A DNA stretch of 64,000 nucleotides, from the NCBI GenBank assembly GCA_029891385.1, contig CM057228.1:54089783-54153782 (forward strand), given 5' to 3'. The notes under the pieces are model-generated. The model did not search any database, had not been told where the DNA came from, and worked only from the letters and a program-made list of their open reading frames with translations. Shown piece by piece: positions 25,129 to 38,600 of this stretch (the stretch's first letter is position 1; each line of letters starts with the position of its first letter). The position numbers and the translations under genes were made by a program. The DNA comes from Erythroxylum novogranatense. Its lineage: Eukaryota > Streptophyta > Magnoliopsida > Malpighiales > Erythroxylaceae.

Positions 25129-25332
25129 GCGAGCGATTTAATTTCATTTATCTCATCAAATACAAAATTGCATGTAAAATATCACACATATAAAACATAC
25201 AATTTAACATGCATTCGAATTTCGAATTTCGAATTTTGAATTTCGAATGCATGTTAAATTGTATGTTTTATATGTGTGATATTTTATATGCAATTTTGTG
25301 TTTGATGAGATAAATGAAATTAAATTGCTCGC
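25129..25332. mobile_element. Near-perfect 204-bp foldback (MITE-like)
   Basis: The arms run from GCGAGC at 25129 and back to GCTCGC at 25332, around a small AT-rich TTCGAA-repeat loop. Over about 90 bp of arm I count three differences, all transitions, all of which would be G-U pairs in RNA. TA flanks both sides, compatible with a TA target duplication. It could be a foldback MITE or a hairpin small-RNA locus. Confidence 0.6.
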
Positions 25333-25334
25333 TA

Positions 25335-26640
25335 TATATATATATAAAGTATGCAACTTATGCACTAATAATCAAATTATATCGTAAAACATCAAGTTTG
25401 GTTTGATTCTAGTTATTGATCTTCATAATCTAAAATAATATTTCTAACTCTTTGGAAAAATTAAAATAGATTAAAACTGTTGATTCCTAAATAAACTAAA
25501 TTTGTATTCCAAATAGAAATTTAATTGATTTCAAAACAATTTTCAAATCAAATTGGAAACTATTTCCATTTTATCTTGACTCGTTTAACAAAATTTAATT
25601 GAAAACAATTTTCTATAAATTATTCTTCTTATTTATTATAATTTAGAAAACTTCTTTTCTAAAATTATATAAGTAACACTTACTAATCCGATTAGAAATA
25701 TTTCTAATCTAATTAGCAATTACTATTTCTAATCTCATTACAAATTACTTTTCCTTAATTAAAAACTATTTTCTAATATTAAAAGGAAACTACTTTCAAA
25801 ATTAAATAAAACACATTTCAAATTTAATTAAGAAAGTCCTTTATATTATTTATTTAGAGATTGATTTCTTAATAAATTAGAAAACCTTTTTAATAAATTA
25901 GAAATTTTTTAAAAATTTTAAAGAAAATTCCTTTTCTTGATAAATAAATGAAAACATTTTTCAAATTTTAATCAAGAAAATATACTTTTAATAAATCAAG
26001 AAACTTATTATTAATAAATAAAGAAACAATTTCTAAATGAATTGAATAATAATTCTCTAATAATTTTCTAAACAAATAAAGTTAAAAATTTAATTTATCT
26101 CAATCAAATTGAAATAAGTATATTTAATTGAAAACAACTTTCATAATTTTTTAAGAAATTTTTTCTTAATTTTAAGAAATCCAATTAATTAATTTCAATC
26201 TAATTGAAAACAATCAATTCTAATTTTAGAAACTACTTTTCTAATTAATTAATTTCAATATGATTGAAACTAATTAATCCTAATTTTGTAATTACCTTTC
26301 TAACTAATTAACTTCAATCTAATTGGAAATAATTAATTATAATTGTAGAAAGTACTTTTCCAAAATTAATTAGGAATCAATATAATTATTAATCTTAATC
26401 ATATTAAGAAAAATAATTACTTTAATTTTGGAATTGAATTTTATATTTAATTTAATTTAATGATTCAACTATTGTAAAATTAAACTAAACTTTGAAACAA
26501 TCCTAATACAATCGATCCTTTGAAAACAATTTTCAACAATTAGAAAACGCTTTTCTTAATTTATTAGGATTTAAACATAATTTCTTTAATTAAACCAATT
26601 TAATTAACGAAGGTTTTTAAAAATAAAATTACATAAAAAT
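25335..26640. other. A/T-only-like leader stretch of element H with short imperfect repeats
   Basis: The stretch is extremely AT-rich. At about 26168-26358 a ~60 bp unit, with TTAATTTCAATCTAATTGAA followed by TAATTTTAGAAACTAC-like sequence, recurs about three times with substitutions. There is no coding potential. Confidence 0.45.
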
Positions 26641-26992
26641 CGTGCGCAAGAGGAGACAATAGAAATTAGCTAAAACCTGTGAGGGAAACTGTTTGGTGCG
26701 TGCACTATATGCATCAGCAGCTCCTACCATAGTTGCCGTCTTTCAACATCAAGCGCGTGTATCATACGTTCCCAACATTTTAGGGGTTTTTTCTTTCCAT
26801 TTTTTGTTATTATTTTTATAAAAAGAAAAACAGGTAAGTAAAATATGTTTGGCTTATTCTGTTGTAATTTTTTGTTTCTGAAAATAAAACACTACAATAG
26901 TTTTACAAAAATCAGAAATATCGTTTCTTTGAATTTTGACAACATGTTTTCTCCAGCAGAAAACCAACATATCTCTGCTTTGTATCTCGAAA
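26641..26992. other. Unidentified spacer before the AAT microsatellite
   Basis: GTGCGCAAGAGG-type leader sequence is followed by T-rich, MITE-like text (GTTTCTGAAAATAAAAC). No feature can be named. Confidence 0.25.
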
Positions 26993-27031
<39 letters not shown>

Positions 27032-27200
27032 GTAAAATTTATAATAATAACAATAATAAGATAATTAATTTGGTATAATAAAATTAATAATAAAAATAAT
27101 ATTAATAGTATTAAAAATAGTAAGTAGAAAATTTATAACAATAATTAATAATAATAATATTATTAACAATAAATAATAATAATAATAATAATTAATGAGT

Positions 27201-27239
<39 letters not shown>

Positions 27240-27373
27240 GTAAGTAGAAAATTTATAACAACAATAATAATAATAATAATAGTAATAATAATAATAATAA
27301 CTTATTAAAATTAATAATAATAATAATACTAATACTATTACTACTATTACTAATAATAATAATATTAATAATG

Positions 27374-27422
<49 letters not shown>
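26993..27422. repeat. Compound (AAT)n microsatellite
   Basis: Long ATA/ATT triplet runs are broken by short unique bits; a phrase with GTAAGTAGAAAATTTATAACA occurs twice (about 27118 and 27239), so part arose by local duplication. The leucine, isoleucine or tyrosine runs in open frames here are artefacts. Confidence 0.9.
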
Positions 27423-30242
27423 GTTTATTAGAAATTTCAATCAAACAAGTTTTTATTTTAAGTTTTTATATTACAAATCTCAACCAAACAAGTTTTTCAT
27501 TTTTTAAAAAACAAAACTAAAAATAAAAAATATAAACTAAAAATAACAACAAAAAAATAAAAGTGAAACCAAATGGTCCCTTAATTTATGAAATTTTCTC
27601 ACGCCACCGTCTACTTTCCTACTCCCACTGTCATAACCAACCGTCGAGTCTCCAACTGCCATGCTTTTGCCTCACACTGCCTACATGCCTAGGTCTCCAC
27701 TGTGACATTTATCGTGCCTCCTCGTTGTCTATCGTGCCACCACTCCATAGTCATAAGGTGTCGCTAGTGACTCAGTGACGTGGTCAGTGATGTCATTCAA
27801 TGGCATCGCGAGCTATCCAGTGATGTCACCAACGATGCCACTAGTTGATTACGTAAACTAGTGGCATTGCCACTAGTTCTGCGATTGATCTGGTGGCAGT
27901 TTTCAAGCAAGGGCAAACTAAACGCAAAAGACCTATAATAACACAAAAAGAAAAACACCTCTTGCTTATTCTGTTACCCAATAGCTATAATAACAAAAGG
28001 AAACACAACCGTTCTTCAACAACCACTTAATAAATGTAGAGTTAATTTTCAGAACCCACAGTCAAAACTAGTGACGAAGTTAGGAATGAAAGATAGGAGG
28101 GCTCAAATAAAATAATTAACTATTTCGTAGTTATAAAAAAATACTTTAAAAAATTAACTACATGGCTTGTTTTAATCGTATGAAAGCTGAGATGACCGAA
28201 TGCAGCTAACAGGAAACAAATGGTAAAATCTTCGACTGTATTGCCAGCTATAACATTTGATCATTGTGATTTTGTTTACCTGAATGTCATACTTATGATT
28301 TTCTTCGCAACCATAATTGTTCCGGATAATAATACTGTCGTGATGAGCCTACCAAGGTCAAATGCTATAGCTAGACATTGCACATATTACCTGTAGTAGG
28401 CGATACTAAGGCGGTCCGATCCCAAATATGTTATTTTCAAATTTGTATACCTTGAGAACAAACACCACGTAGATGATGTTATGGCGGATATCAATTTTGA
28501 AATCACGAGTTGACAAATGTCTTTCGGAAGGTTTCTCAAGTTCTAAGGTTCTTGCTTGTTTGAACAAAGTGAAAGTTCGGTCCAGAAGTAAACATCGGTG
28601 AAAACCAATTATATCCGTATAAGAGACGGCCATGTCAAGTAAATCGATGCTTAAAGATGATGTTGAAGCTTAGTAATGGCGATTCCATGCTCGAGACTTT
28701 GGGATGATTACTCGATAGGGAAGAATATCGCCAATTTTGAGTAGAATTCACCACCAAAGAACGGTGAATTGGAGGGTAAAAGTTGGATCGAATGTCAAAC
28801 CGTCGTGCAAAATCTCACAGTAAATCTTTTGCAGAGGTATCTACTATGAGTGAATTCCATATATTTTTTGATGATGATTACGGGACACAACCGATAAGTA
28901 GGAGTGTGGATCGACCTCTTGCAAGTTGGTATGACTCTTCTTGATTGGGAACATGTAGCGAAGAGGAGCTGGAGGATCGTTGAAATTGAAGCATGAGTAA
29001 GAAGTAGATAGCTATGGTACTTAATGAAGTGGAATTAATTAGGATATGTCGGTTGTAAGAGGCAAGACGGTGGGGCTTAATTAATCACTTGAGGGCTTTG
29101 CTCTGCGGTGATTGTCAAATGTTGCGATTACTATCCTTGAAATTTTATGTAAATATGTCATATTCGTACATTCGATCATCTCCTTGTTTCTTCCATGGAC
29201 TAAGAAGTTTATTTGGAAGCTTAGTAACGCTTTGACAGTTCATTCACCGAATCTCTTATGGATGAGACTTGCTTTGCTTTTATTTTGAAACCGCAGCAAT
29301 TTGATCATTTAAAACCTATTAAGTTTGTAAATATGTTCGACTTTCTTCTTTCTTGGTACTTCCGCTGAATATCTCATCACCTTGTTGTGGTTAAACGTGC
29401 AAATAGAAGGCTCTAGCAATTGAGGTTGATCTATGTTATTGCTTCTTAAGATAATCCTCATCTACCTCTTCTTTATACCATAGCTTTAGCTTGACATCAC
29501 TTGAGCAAGTGAGCAGATCCATTGTTGTTTTTCTAAAGTATAAATGTAAACATTGAATAAGATCATAATCATACAGAGCGCCAATCAAGATATTTTGATA
29601 ATTTGTATTTTATTTTATACCAAAACTAATTTGCATGTATGTAATGCTTCTTTGTTGTTATTCATGTGTTGTTTTCATCAAGATCAAACGCCTGGGAGTG
29701 CAGGGGAGACTGCAGCAATAGTCCACTGCCATTTGAATTAGTGTTAGACTGCAAAATCTTGGGGGGCCCAGTGAACTTTGTCCTTGGTCAAAACACAAAC
29801 AAAATCAAACGTTGATGTTAAGTTTCTAGAAGATTGAAAAGAAAGGGGAGTTTTCCAGAAATAAATAATAACAGAGGTGTGCATTTTGTTTTTCTTTAAG
29901 GTAACTTATATTTCTAAAACAAAACGTGAATTCTAGATTTACAAACTCAATCGTTGGGCATCACTATACCTCACTTGTTCCAGAAACAAAACAATCAGAG
30001 GCGCACTTATTCAGTGTTTAGAAGCATATAATAAGTAAAGGCGATGCGCAATTAAAATTTCTAGAAACCAATTTCTGGAAGCAAGAACAATGAGATGTGG
30101 TTCTATCTTTTTTAGAAACTCATAACACACTCAAAACAATTCTAGGTTTAGAAAATGAACTGTTTATATTCTAATTCAAATGCAAAATTATATGATTGAC
30201 AACAATCAAATAATTTTAACCAAATTGTAGAATTAAACTTCA
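27423..30242. other. Unidentified, less AT-rich stretch in the 5' part of element H
   Basis: Text such as ACCAAATGGTCCCTTA at 27570, and A-rich blocks with AACAAAAGG or TTTCTAGAAAC at 27930-28010 and 29820-30110, look like transposon ends. Between them 27590-29800 has more balanced composition and several 60-75 codon frames (28406-28633 minus, 29553-29741 plus) with no motif I recognise. It may be a separate insertion or captured host sequence inside H. Confidence 0.3.
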
Positions 30243-30254
30243 GCTCTAATAGCA
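30243..30254 (-). promoter_or_regulatory. PBS-like site of element H
   Basis: The plus-strand text GCTCTAATAGCA differs at two positions from GCTCTGATACCA, the reverse complement of the initiator-Met PBS. It abuts the LTR start at 30256 and shows that H runs right to left. Confidence 0.65.
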
Positions 30255-31780
30255 CTGGTGGAAAACCGGGTTAGGATCCATTCTCGATCGTAGTGGAATA
30301 TTTACGAAACTTTTTTTTAACCTTTGATTTCTCGAAACCAAGATCTCTTTAATTCTATAACATGATTAACACAAATCATAATAAAGCGAAAACTTAATTT
30401 GTACCTTATTCTGAAGCTTGATCTTTATCTTGTTTTATCCTTCAAATCATTTCCAAAATCCATTCTTCTTAACTACCATAACCGCACAAGTGCTTGGTCT
30501 TTAACAATATCCACATAATAGGTTGAGAGAACTCTGTAACTCTTATAGAGAGTGTTAAGCAAGAAGTGTTAGCTCTATAGAGCTTAAGCCTATTTATAAT
30601 AAGCTTTGAATGTTTTAATAATTTAATTGAAATCAAATTCTAATTTCAATTAAACTTTAATTAAAATTACTAATAATTGTAATTAAATACCAATTATGTT
30701 GGACCCCGAACTTTTCTTGGAGATTTGATTTATTAAACGAAATTAAATGAGGAAATAGTGGTGTTTAATGTTGTATTTGGGTAATGTTAATTGGAGAAAT
30801 TGCAATGATATTTTGAGGTTAATGCATGAAATGGGTGTTTTGTGTATGATTGTGTTATTTATAGACATTGTAGGAGATTGTGTATAACTTGTGTGAATGA
30901 GGAAGTGACATGTGCATTAACTTTGCCTTGATGAGTTTGCTATTGGGAAATGGCTTTGGAATAGTTATTGGAGATTTGAATTGTGTTTGAGATGAATTAG
31001 TTGAAGAGTTTGTGGTAGTGAGTGAATATGTGAAGTTGATGTGTTGATATGTGAAGTTGATGTATTGGAATGGTGTTCAGAAACTTCAATGACAAACTTG
31101 TACTGATTTAGATGGATTTAGCCAAAGTGGTCTTAATAAAATTTGTATCTTATGTTTCCAGCTTTCTAACTCCATAAAGTATGCACTTTTTCGATATCGG
31201 GACTAGAAGTTATGATAATTTGAAGTCTTGATATTGTTCAGGTAATTTTTAGCATGGTAGAGAATTTTATGGAAAATTTGACCTAGTTAGAGGTTGAGAT
31301 TGCCTTTAAGTGCTTCATGAAAGTTTTAGATTATGTTTTGATCTTTCCATTGATGTAAAGTATGGAATTTTTGAACTATGAAATAGGAAGTTATGATTTT
31401 TAGAAGTTTCTGTTACTATTTGGCATGATCGTTAGTGGACAGAAACTTTGAGTGAACTTTTGACCCTCTTAAAGTTAGATATTGTTCTTAGGGTCTTCAT
31501 GAAAATTGTTGAGCTTGTTTTTATCTTTCCATTGATCTAAGGTATGGAATTTTTGGACAAAGGAGTGAAACGTTATAAGGTTTGGAATTTCTGATGCTGT
31601 TTAGGATGAAGTTGACAAACAGTCACTTTGTGTGGACTTTTTGACCCCTTTATAGGTCGTTTTAGTTTTTAAGCTTTTCATGGAAGTTGTAGAACGTTCT
31701 TTTACCTTTCCATGGACACCAAGTTTGTAAAATTGAGAGTTCTGAGTCAAAAGTTATAGATTTTAGAAGTTGGGGGTTGG

Positions 31781-32164
31781 TCAGCTCTTCTGCTCGCCGA
31801 TCGCTCAGCTCTTTTGCTCGACGATCGGTTAGCTCTTCCGCTCGCCGATCGCTCAGCTCTTCCGCTCGTCGATCGCTTAGCTCTTTTGCTCGTTGATTAG
31901 TCAGCTCTTCTGCTTGTCGATCGCTCAACTCTTCTGCTCGTCGATCGGTCAGCTCTTTTGCTCGCCGATCGCTAAGCTCTTTTGCTAGACGATCGGTCAG
32001 CTCTTCCGCTCGCTGATTGCTCAGCTCTTCTGCTCGTCGATCGGTCAGCTCTTCCGCTCGCCGATCGCTTAGCTCTTCTGCTAGTCGATCGGTCAGCTCT
32101 TTTGCTCGCCGATTGCTCAGTTCTTCTACTCGTCGATCGGTCAGCTCTTCCGCTCACCGATGGC
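31781..32164. repeat. 24-bp tandem repeat, 16 copies
   Basis: Sixteen units, each exactly 24 bp, follow TCAGCTCTTCCGCTCGCCGA plus TCG(C/G), with a seventeenth broken unit. The last base mostly alternates C and G from unit to unit, so the real period is partly 48 bp. The unit length is a multiple of three, which keeps frames open on both strands (Arg/Ala/Glu- or Leu/Ala/Asp-rich). These are not taken as genes. It is much richer in GC than its surroundings. Confidence 0.95.
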
Positions 32165-32855
32165 TCAGCTCGTCCGCGCGGTCGATTTTCAAATTGTCTT
32201 TCTGATTCGACCTCCCTCCACTCTTTTAGCCATAACTTTTTTTGTCCGATCTCCGATTGATCTGATTTTTGAAGCGTTGGATTTCTAAGACATTCCTCTA
32301 TCTCTCCATGAAATTTTATGATTTTTGAGATCAAACTGAGAAAGATCGATCGGATCAAAGTGGGAAGATCGATTAAAAGGTTATGAGTTAGATACTTTCT
32401 GAGCATGCTTCAGTAATTTGGAGATATCTGGAGATATAGAGCTCCGATCAGTTGATTCTTGTTGCTAATAAAATTAGAGAAATGGGGCTACAATTGTTAT
32501 GAAGACATAGAGTTTCAATTGTGTCTTTAAGAATACCAATTTTTGGATGGAAGTAAAGTGCTGGAAAATGTTTTAGCATATGAATAACCCGAAAGGTTTG
32601 GAGCATAATTTTTGATATAGTGCACCAAATTAAATGATTTTGGTGACATTATGAAATTAAAAAAATAAGGAACATTTCTATAGAAGGGAGTTTTGGCAAA
32701 TTCCTTCAATTTGATGGTGAGGAAATTGTCCTGAAGTAAGCATGAATGAAAATGAATGTTAGGGGCAATTTTGGAAGAACACATAAGGACTTAAGGTTTT
32801 AGGCTTAAATGGAGGGGCATATGGGTCATTAGCCATTCATTAAATGACTTGGAAA

Positions 32856-32862
32856 TATAAAA
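32856..32862 (+). promoter_or_regulatory. TATA box of solo LTR C
   Basis: TATAAAA stands about 50 bp before the GA-rich leader and 255 bp before the donor-like site, the same order as in A and B. Confidence 0.5.
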
Positions 32863-33110
32863 CAAAGAGGTTGTCATTTTTAGCAAGGGAAGCACGACAC
32901 CTTGAAGAAATGAAAGAAGAAAAAGAAGAGAGAAAGAAGGGAGGAGCATTTCGGTGTAGAAAGGGAAAGAGAAAAAGAGAGGAAGCCTAGGGTTTTCGAT
33001 TTTTCCAAGCTTCCAAGAGGACTTTTGAGTTGATTCAAGGGGAAAAAGTGAGGAAGAAGGTGAAAACTCCCTAATGGAACCAAGAAATCCGAAAATGGGG
33101 GAAGAAAGAG

Positions 33111-34482
33111 GTAAGTTTCGAATTTTTTTAATTTGTGAATTTTGATGAGTTCTTAGTTTAGATACCTTGGAAATGTTATGAGATTATGTTTCCTAAGCTT
33201 AATTTTGGAGATAGCATGGTTTAATTGGTTCAATTTTGGATAATTGTGAATTAGGGTTTACGCCCAATTTTTGTGATTTGTGGATTTTGGAAGTTTTTGA
33301 TTTAGATAGCTTGAATATATGAGGGATTTATGTTTTCTAAGCTCAATTTGAGTAATTATATTTTTTACGATGTTGAATTTGGGTGAATTTGGTTTAGGGA
33401 ATTTTAAATTGGAGGAAAGAAGGTTTTTGATCTTTGAATCTTTAAAGAGATTTTGGTTTAATTTGCTTGAGGATGTTATGGGTTTGTGATTTCTAAAGTA
33501 AATTTTAGTGATTATGCTTTGCGGGATTTTCTCAATTGAAAACCCTACTGAGTGGGATTTTGTTATTGTTAAAGGGACAAGAGGAACAAGAGAAAGAACC
33601 TTTGATACCTCAGGTTGTTTGCAAAGAGAAGAGGCGTTTTGAGCAAGTCAAGTATAAGCATGGATGTGAGGTGGGTTTCATGTTTATGATTGAATAATGA
33701 GCCATTAAAGTTTTTCCCAAATCAAGAGACTAAATGATTTCAATTACTTCATATATTGCTTTTAAATGATTTAAAGAATTTGCTTATGTGTGTATATGCT
33801 TAATTGATTGGGAACTTGATATGTGAATTTGTGTGATATTGTGATTATTGAAAATGCATTGCGATTTGCGAATTATGCTCAAGTTATGCCATTAAAACAT
33901 GTTATGGCATTTTTGTATGAATGGAAAAGATAGAAAAGTTTGAAAGTATGAAAGCATTCGATAAATTGATTGAGCATGAAATGACTACGTGCTTTTGTTT
34001 GGGCGAGAGAGAACCTGTTTCGTTAGTCACGTGCACGATGACCCATAGCTTTCTCCCGGCTGCTCGCTTGAGGCCATGAAATCCTGAGAAATCGGACTCG
34101 TTTTGTTCACGATGTAAACCGTTTCGTTTATAGAACTCTCGAGCCATTTGTTTATGCATTGCATCTTGGAATTGTCAAATATGTTGCATAAATTGAGTGT
34201 TTTGTATTGATGATTAAATGAATATGCTTTGTGATGTGATTATATTTTTGATTATAAGTTTTGAGTTTGAATTGCGAATTTGATAGAGAATTTGGAAACA
34301 AAGTATTTTACGAAATTATCAAGATTTTTATATAACAAATGAACATTTCAACAATTTTGCTTATTGAATTTGAAAATATGTGACATGGATTTCAGAACTT
34401 TACAATAGTTTTTGCTTATTTTCGATTATAAACTTGTTACCTACGAGCTATAAGCTCACCCCCTTCTCATCCCCATCTCCAG
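33111..34482 (+). other. Putative intron in solo LTR C
   Basis: The donor is AAAGAG|GTAAGT, an excellent match to the plant consensus. The acceptor-like site is CCCCATCTCCAG followed by GTAT, as in B and D. Confidence 0.42.
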
Positions 34483-35618
34483 GTATCGAGCAGGAGATCG
34501 GATGAAAGAAAGTCAAGGCTTTTGATTGATTTTTGCATATCTTGTATTTTGAGTAGTTTGGTTTTTTAGTATCGTTTTGGTATATGGCTTGGACTGCCAT
34601 TAATGTATTGTAGGCACTTATTTCATTGATGTATATGAATTATGAATTTATGTATGGAATTGAGTTATAAATTTGTGTATGATTATGGGATGTGAATTGT
34701 GATTGTATATTAAAATCGAGATATGATTATGTCTTGGATATGGATGAATACGATATGGATTCTAGACAGGAGGTCCGATGAATTGTGTTGCTGGAATTGA
34801 GATATTGAAGTGCTTATCTTGTATGATTGGTGGATTTCTGGATAAGTATGATTGTATACAAGAACATTATTATTATGAATTGAGATTTTGCATGAGGATA
34901 AATTTCCTAAGAGGAAATTAAATCGCTTTGTTCGGATTGGTTTAGTCTAAGGTTTCCAACGCGATAGTTTTCATAAGATATAAGTTTTCGGATGTCGGAA
35001 AGTTGTTGCTTTGATTCCGAACCAATTTGATTCGTTTTCGATTGGCTTTCGTTTGGTAAATCCAATTCTTTGATTTACCGATTTGATTCGTTCTGTTTCG
35101 CTACTTTCGCTTTGTGTTTCGCTTCTGATTTGGCCCAGTTTCGGGTTGAGATCCGTTCTTTCGGTTCCGCCTCTTTGGTGAACCATTCGTATTCGATCCG
35201 CTTTGGACTTTGTTTTCGTCTCATGATCTGTTCGTTTGTTTTGAACCATTCGTTTCGCTTTGCTTCCGTTCTTTCATTTTTGTTTCAGATTTCGATTTCG
35301 GTTTTGGCTTTTCCAGTTAGATTTCCTTCGTAAGATTTGTTTGATCCGTTGTGTTTCGATTCGTTTTCGATTCTTTCGCTTAATGTTTCAAATTCCTTCG
35401 CTGTGTTTATGATCCGTTTTTCGTTGCTTCGGTTGGGGTCCGGTTTCGAGATCGGGTCCCAACAAATTATGCCCATATAAGATTCAATATCTTATATTGA
35501 TACTTATTTATTAAATATCTCATATTTAATCATAAAGTTTTTCAAACTTTACAATCAAGTCCAACTTGATTAAATTAACTTTGCTCTCTTCAACCCATTC
35601 TATATGTGAGACCTATTA

Positions 35619-38600
35619 TGTAACATCCTGTTACTACGGGAAGGTTAGAATAGTAAATATGAGTGACGAAAGAAAACTTAGAAAAACATTTTCATGCTCA
35701 TGCATAATATGGCATACACATACACATGAATAGTAAATTTTTCTGTACATGAAAATAATTGAACATGCATTCATGAATAATTCCGGGTATAATTGGATTG
35801 ATTTGTGAATTTTTGAGGACTATGAATGTTTTTACATTGGAAATTTTACAAGTTAGTGGAATGTGATATTTTTAAATTTTGGTAATTTTTGGATTTATTT
35901 TCAAAAATTATAGAAAATTATGGGATTTTTATGGAAAATAAATAAAATAGGGAAAAAGGAATTAAAAGGATATTAGAGATACTTGGATTGTAAAGATAGA
36001 ATTAATGGAGTTAGTTTCAAAAGAAACTAAGTTAGAGTTTAGTCATTAAGAAAGTGACAAGTGTCGCTAATTAGAAAGTTGCTTTAATAATTCGTTAGTA
36101 GGGTTTTTTGAGAGTTAAAAGGCTTAGTGAATTATTTAAGTTCCTTCTTCATAATCATCCTCTTTGGATTTTTTTTCCACTACACGAAGTTATTCACCAA
36201 AAATTCTTTTGAGAGATTTCTTTGTGTTTCTTCTTCCTACACCTCTATCACACTGCTATTTGGCTTTTCTACCTAAGAAAAACCAGAAGTTGGTCATTTT
36301 TCACATAGGAGTACGTGATTTTGCATGGAGTTAGGGCTTTGGGGATAGTTGAAGATCTTGGAGTTTTTAACAAGTAAGTAGTGAATAAATTCTGTAGAGT
36401 TGGGGATTATGAAATACATTTGATGAGTTACTGTCATATGCATGGAAAATGATGTTTACATGTATATATTCATGAACACATAATATATGGGATGAAATTT
36501 TGGTTTTAGTGTTAACTTAGTATTTAATGGATTATTAGTGATTAAGTGATGTAAAAATGATTTTTGGAGTTGGAATAGAAATGAAATGGTGTATGAAGTG
36601 AGTGTAGAAAATCAAAGAATGAAAAGGTGGTATACTTTGTTTCTTGTTTTTCTTCACTGTGCATGAATATGTATATATGCATGTGTATACGTGAGTAGAT
36701 GGAAGCTTTAGGGATGATAAAGAAAATGATGTTTGAGTTGAAGAGCAATTGTAAAGTGATGGTTTGAGATGGGAATGAGTGTTTAAATGAATATTGAGAA
36801 GAAAAATAGAGAATGTACAAAGGGTGATATTATGATATACTCTGTTTCTCTTCATTGTGAATATTTATATATTTATATGAGTGTATGTGAATATGCGAGT
36901 ATTTAGAGATAACCAAAAGAATAGTTTTTGAGTTGAAGTGTAGTTGTAAAATGATGGTCTAATATATGAATGAGTGTAAAAATGAAGGTTGAGAGGAAAC
37001 GTGGAGATTGAGAATAAAAGTAAAAAATGTAGAAAAGTGACAGAGCATGAATATGATGAACATGAATTTTTAGCTTTTGATGATTTTTGATTAAACTTGT
37101 ATGTTTTGGGATAATATGAATGTGTGGTGAATGAGTTGATTAGAATGGAGTAGAAAACTAGAAATAAAAATTTGAAGTGTTGGATTTTAAAGAATGAAGT
37201 CTGGAAATTTTCTGGGAATGAATAGTAATAGTGTTGAATTTTAATCTGAAACTTTCGTGAATTTTTCTATGACTATCTGGGCATATTTTGACAAATTTGT
37301 CTTCATAAAAGTTGTATATCTTGCTTTTAGCTTTCCATTGATATAAAGTATGAAAATTTTGAACTTTGGAGTTGAGGGATATGATATTTAGAAGTTTGTG
37401 ATAGTGCATGGGATGGGTATTCCGGACAACTGCATTGGTTTGAAATTTTAACCTTATAGAAGCAAAATTTGTTTTCGAGGTCTTCATAGAAATTATAGAT
37501 CTTTTCTTAGGCTTTCTATTGATATAAATTTTGTGATTTTTAGAGTTCGGGATCAAAAGTTATGAAAACTTGAAGTTGGGTATGTGATTCAGGCTTAAGA
37601 CTTTTGGGAGTTCATAGGTGAAGGTTGTTGTCATGCTTTTCCATGATAGCGACATTGGGCTTTTAGGAATGAATGAGTGACTTTGGGGAGTTAGCGAATG
37701 TCGCTACCGTGCAAAGAAGTTTTGGGAGGCTGATGAACATCCGATAGAGTTTTGGCTATAACTTCTTTGTCTGACCTCTACATGACCTGCTTTTTGAAGC
37801 ATCAGATTCATAACACGTTCCTCTATTCCTCCATAAAAATTTATAGCTTTTGGTTTTGATTTGAAAAAGATTGATTGAATCAAAGTGAGGGTATCGGTGG
37901 GAAGAGTATGAATTAGATAATTTCACTGAACATGCTTCAGTATTGTGGTGATATCTTGATCTATAGGATTCCAAATGAGACGATTTTTAATTTGAAGTAA
38001 ACTAGAGATATAGACCTAAAACTTGTATCAAGAAGTCTACTTTCAATTCTTTCTCTAAGATATTGAATTTCTGGATGGAAGTTTTACATAGTACATTATT
38101 TTTGAATTTGGATAACCTGATAATGTTTGAGGCATATCTTCCAAATTACTAAACAAAATTGAGTGATTTTAATATCAATGGAAAGATAAGACATAGAGGA
38201 ACACTTTTCTAGAAGATAGTATGGCCAAATTACATCAATTTTGCTTTCTAATTGAATGTGAACAGTAGACCCAAAAGTGTGACTTGGAAAAAAATTTCTG
38301 AAGTGAGTCAATGAGAAAGGAATGGAAATTTTAATGGTTTTATAGAAATGATTTTGTAATGAAATTAAAGGAAAGATACCCGAGATTGTCATAAACAGGC
38401 ATTGCACATAGTTCGTTTCATACATGTGCATTATTGAACAATTATAATTGTGCAAAGCTGTAACGTTTGTGAAATGTGTATTGCATAAATTAAATGTGCA
38501 GGTTAGAACATTTGTATTCAGACATCTCCAGAATTTTGAAAGCAATTGTTAAATTAGAGCGTACCGTGAGTAGACCTAGATGGTCTCATTTTATTGTTTG

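Larger units (their letters stand above)
30697..35464 (+). mobile_element. Solo LTR C (4.8 kb), relative of B and D
   Basis: It starts TGTTGGACCCCG, ends GGGTCCCAACA, and is flanked by AATTA at 30692-30696 and 35465-35469. It has the U3 repeated modules, a tandem 24-bp repeat, a TATA box, a GA-rich leader, a donor and the CATCTCCAG acceptor of the B family. The 31-nt hairpins are not preserved. There is no internal region and no coding sequence. Confidence 0.88.

Noticed and set aside
27201..27444. Poly-Leu, poly-Ile and poly-Tyr frames
   Set aside because: They are translations of the AAT microsatellite.
31781..32164. Possible CRISPR array
   Set aside because: The units are contiguous with no unique spacers, and the surrounding sequence is a plant LTR.
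31662..32406. Arg/Ala/Glu-rich minus-strand and Leu/Ala/Asp-rich plus-strand frames
   Set aside because: They follow from a 24-bp repeat whose length is divisible by three; no start context or conserved domain supports a protein.
34971..35476. Frames on both strands with apparent charged or Phe-rich peptides
   Set aside because: This is the terminal, TTTCG-rich part of solo LTR C; opposite-strand frames are mutually exclusive and have no motif.
36535..38545. Minus-strand frames of 90-150 codons
   Set aside because: They lie inside solo LTR E, antisense to its promoter, and show no family motif or conservation in solo LTR A.
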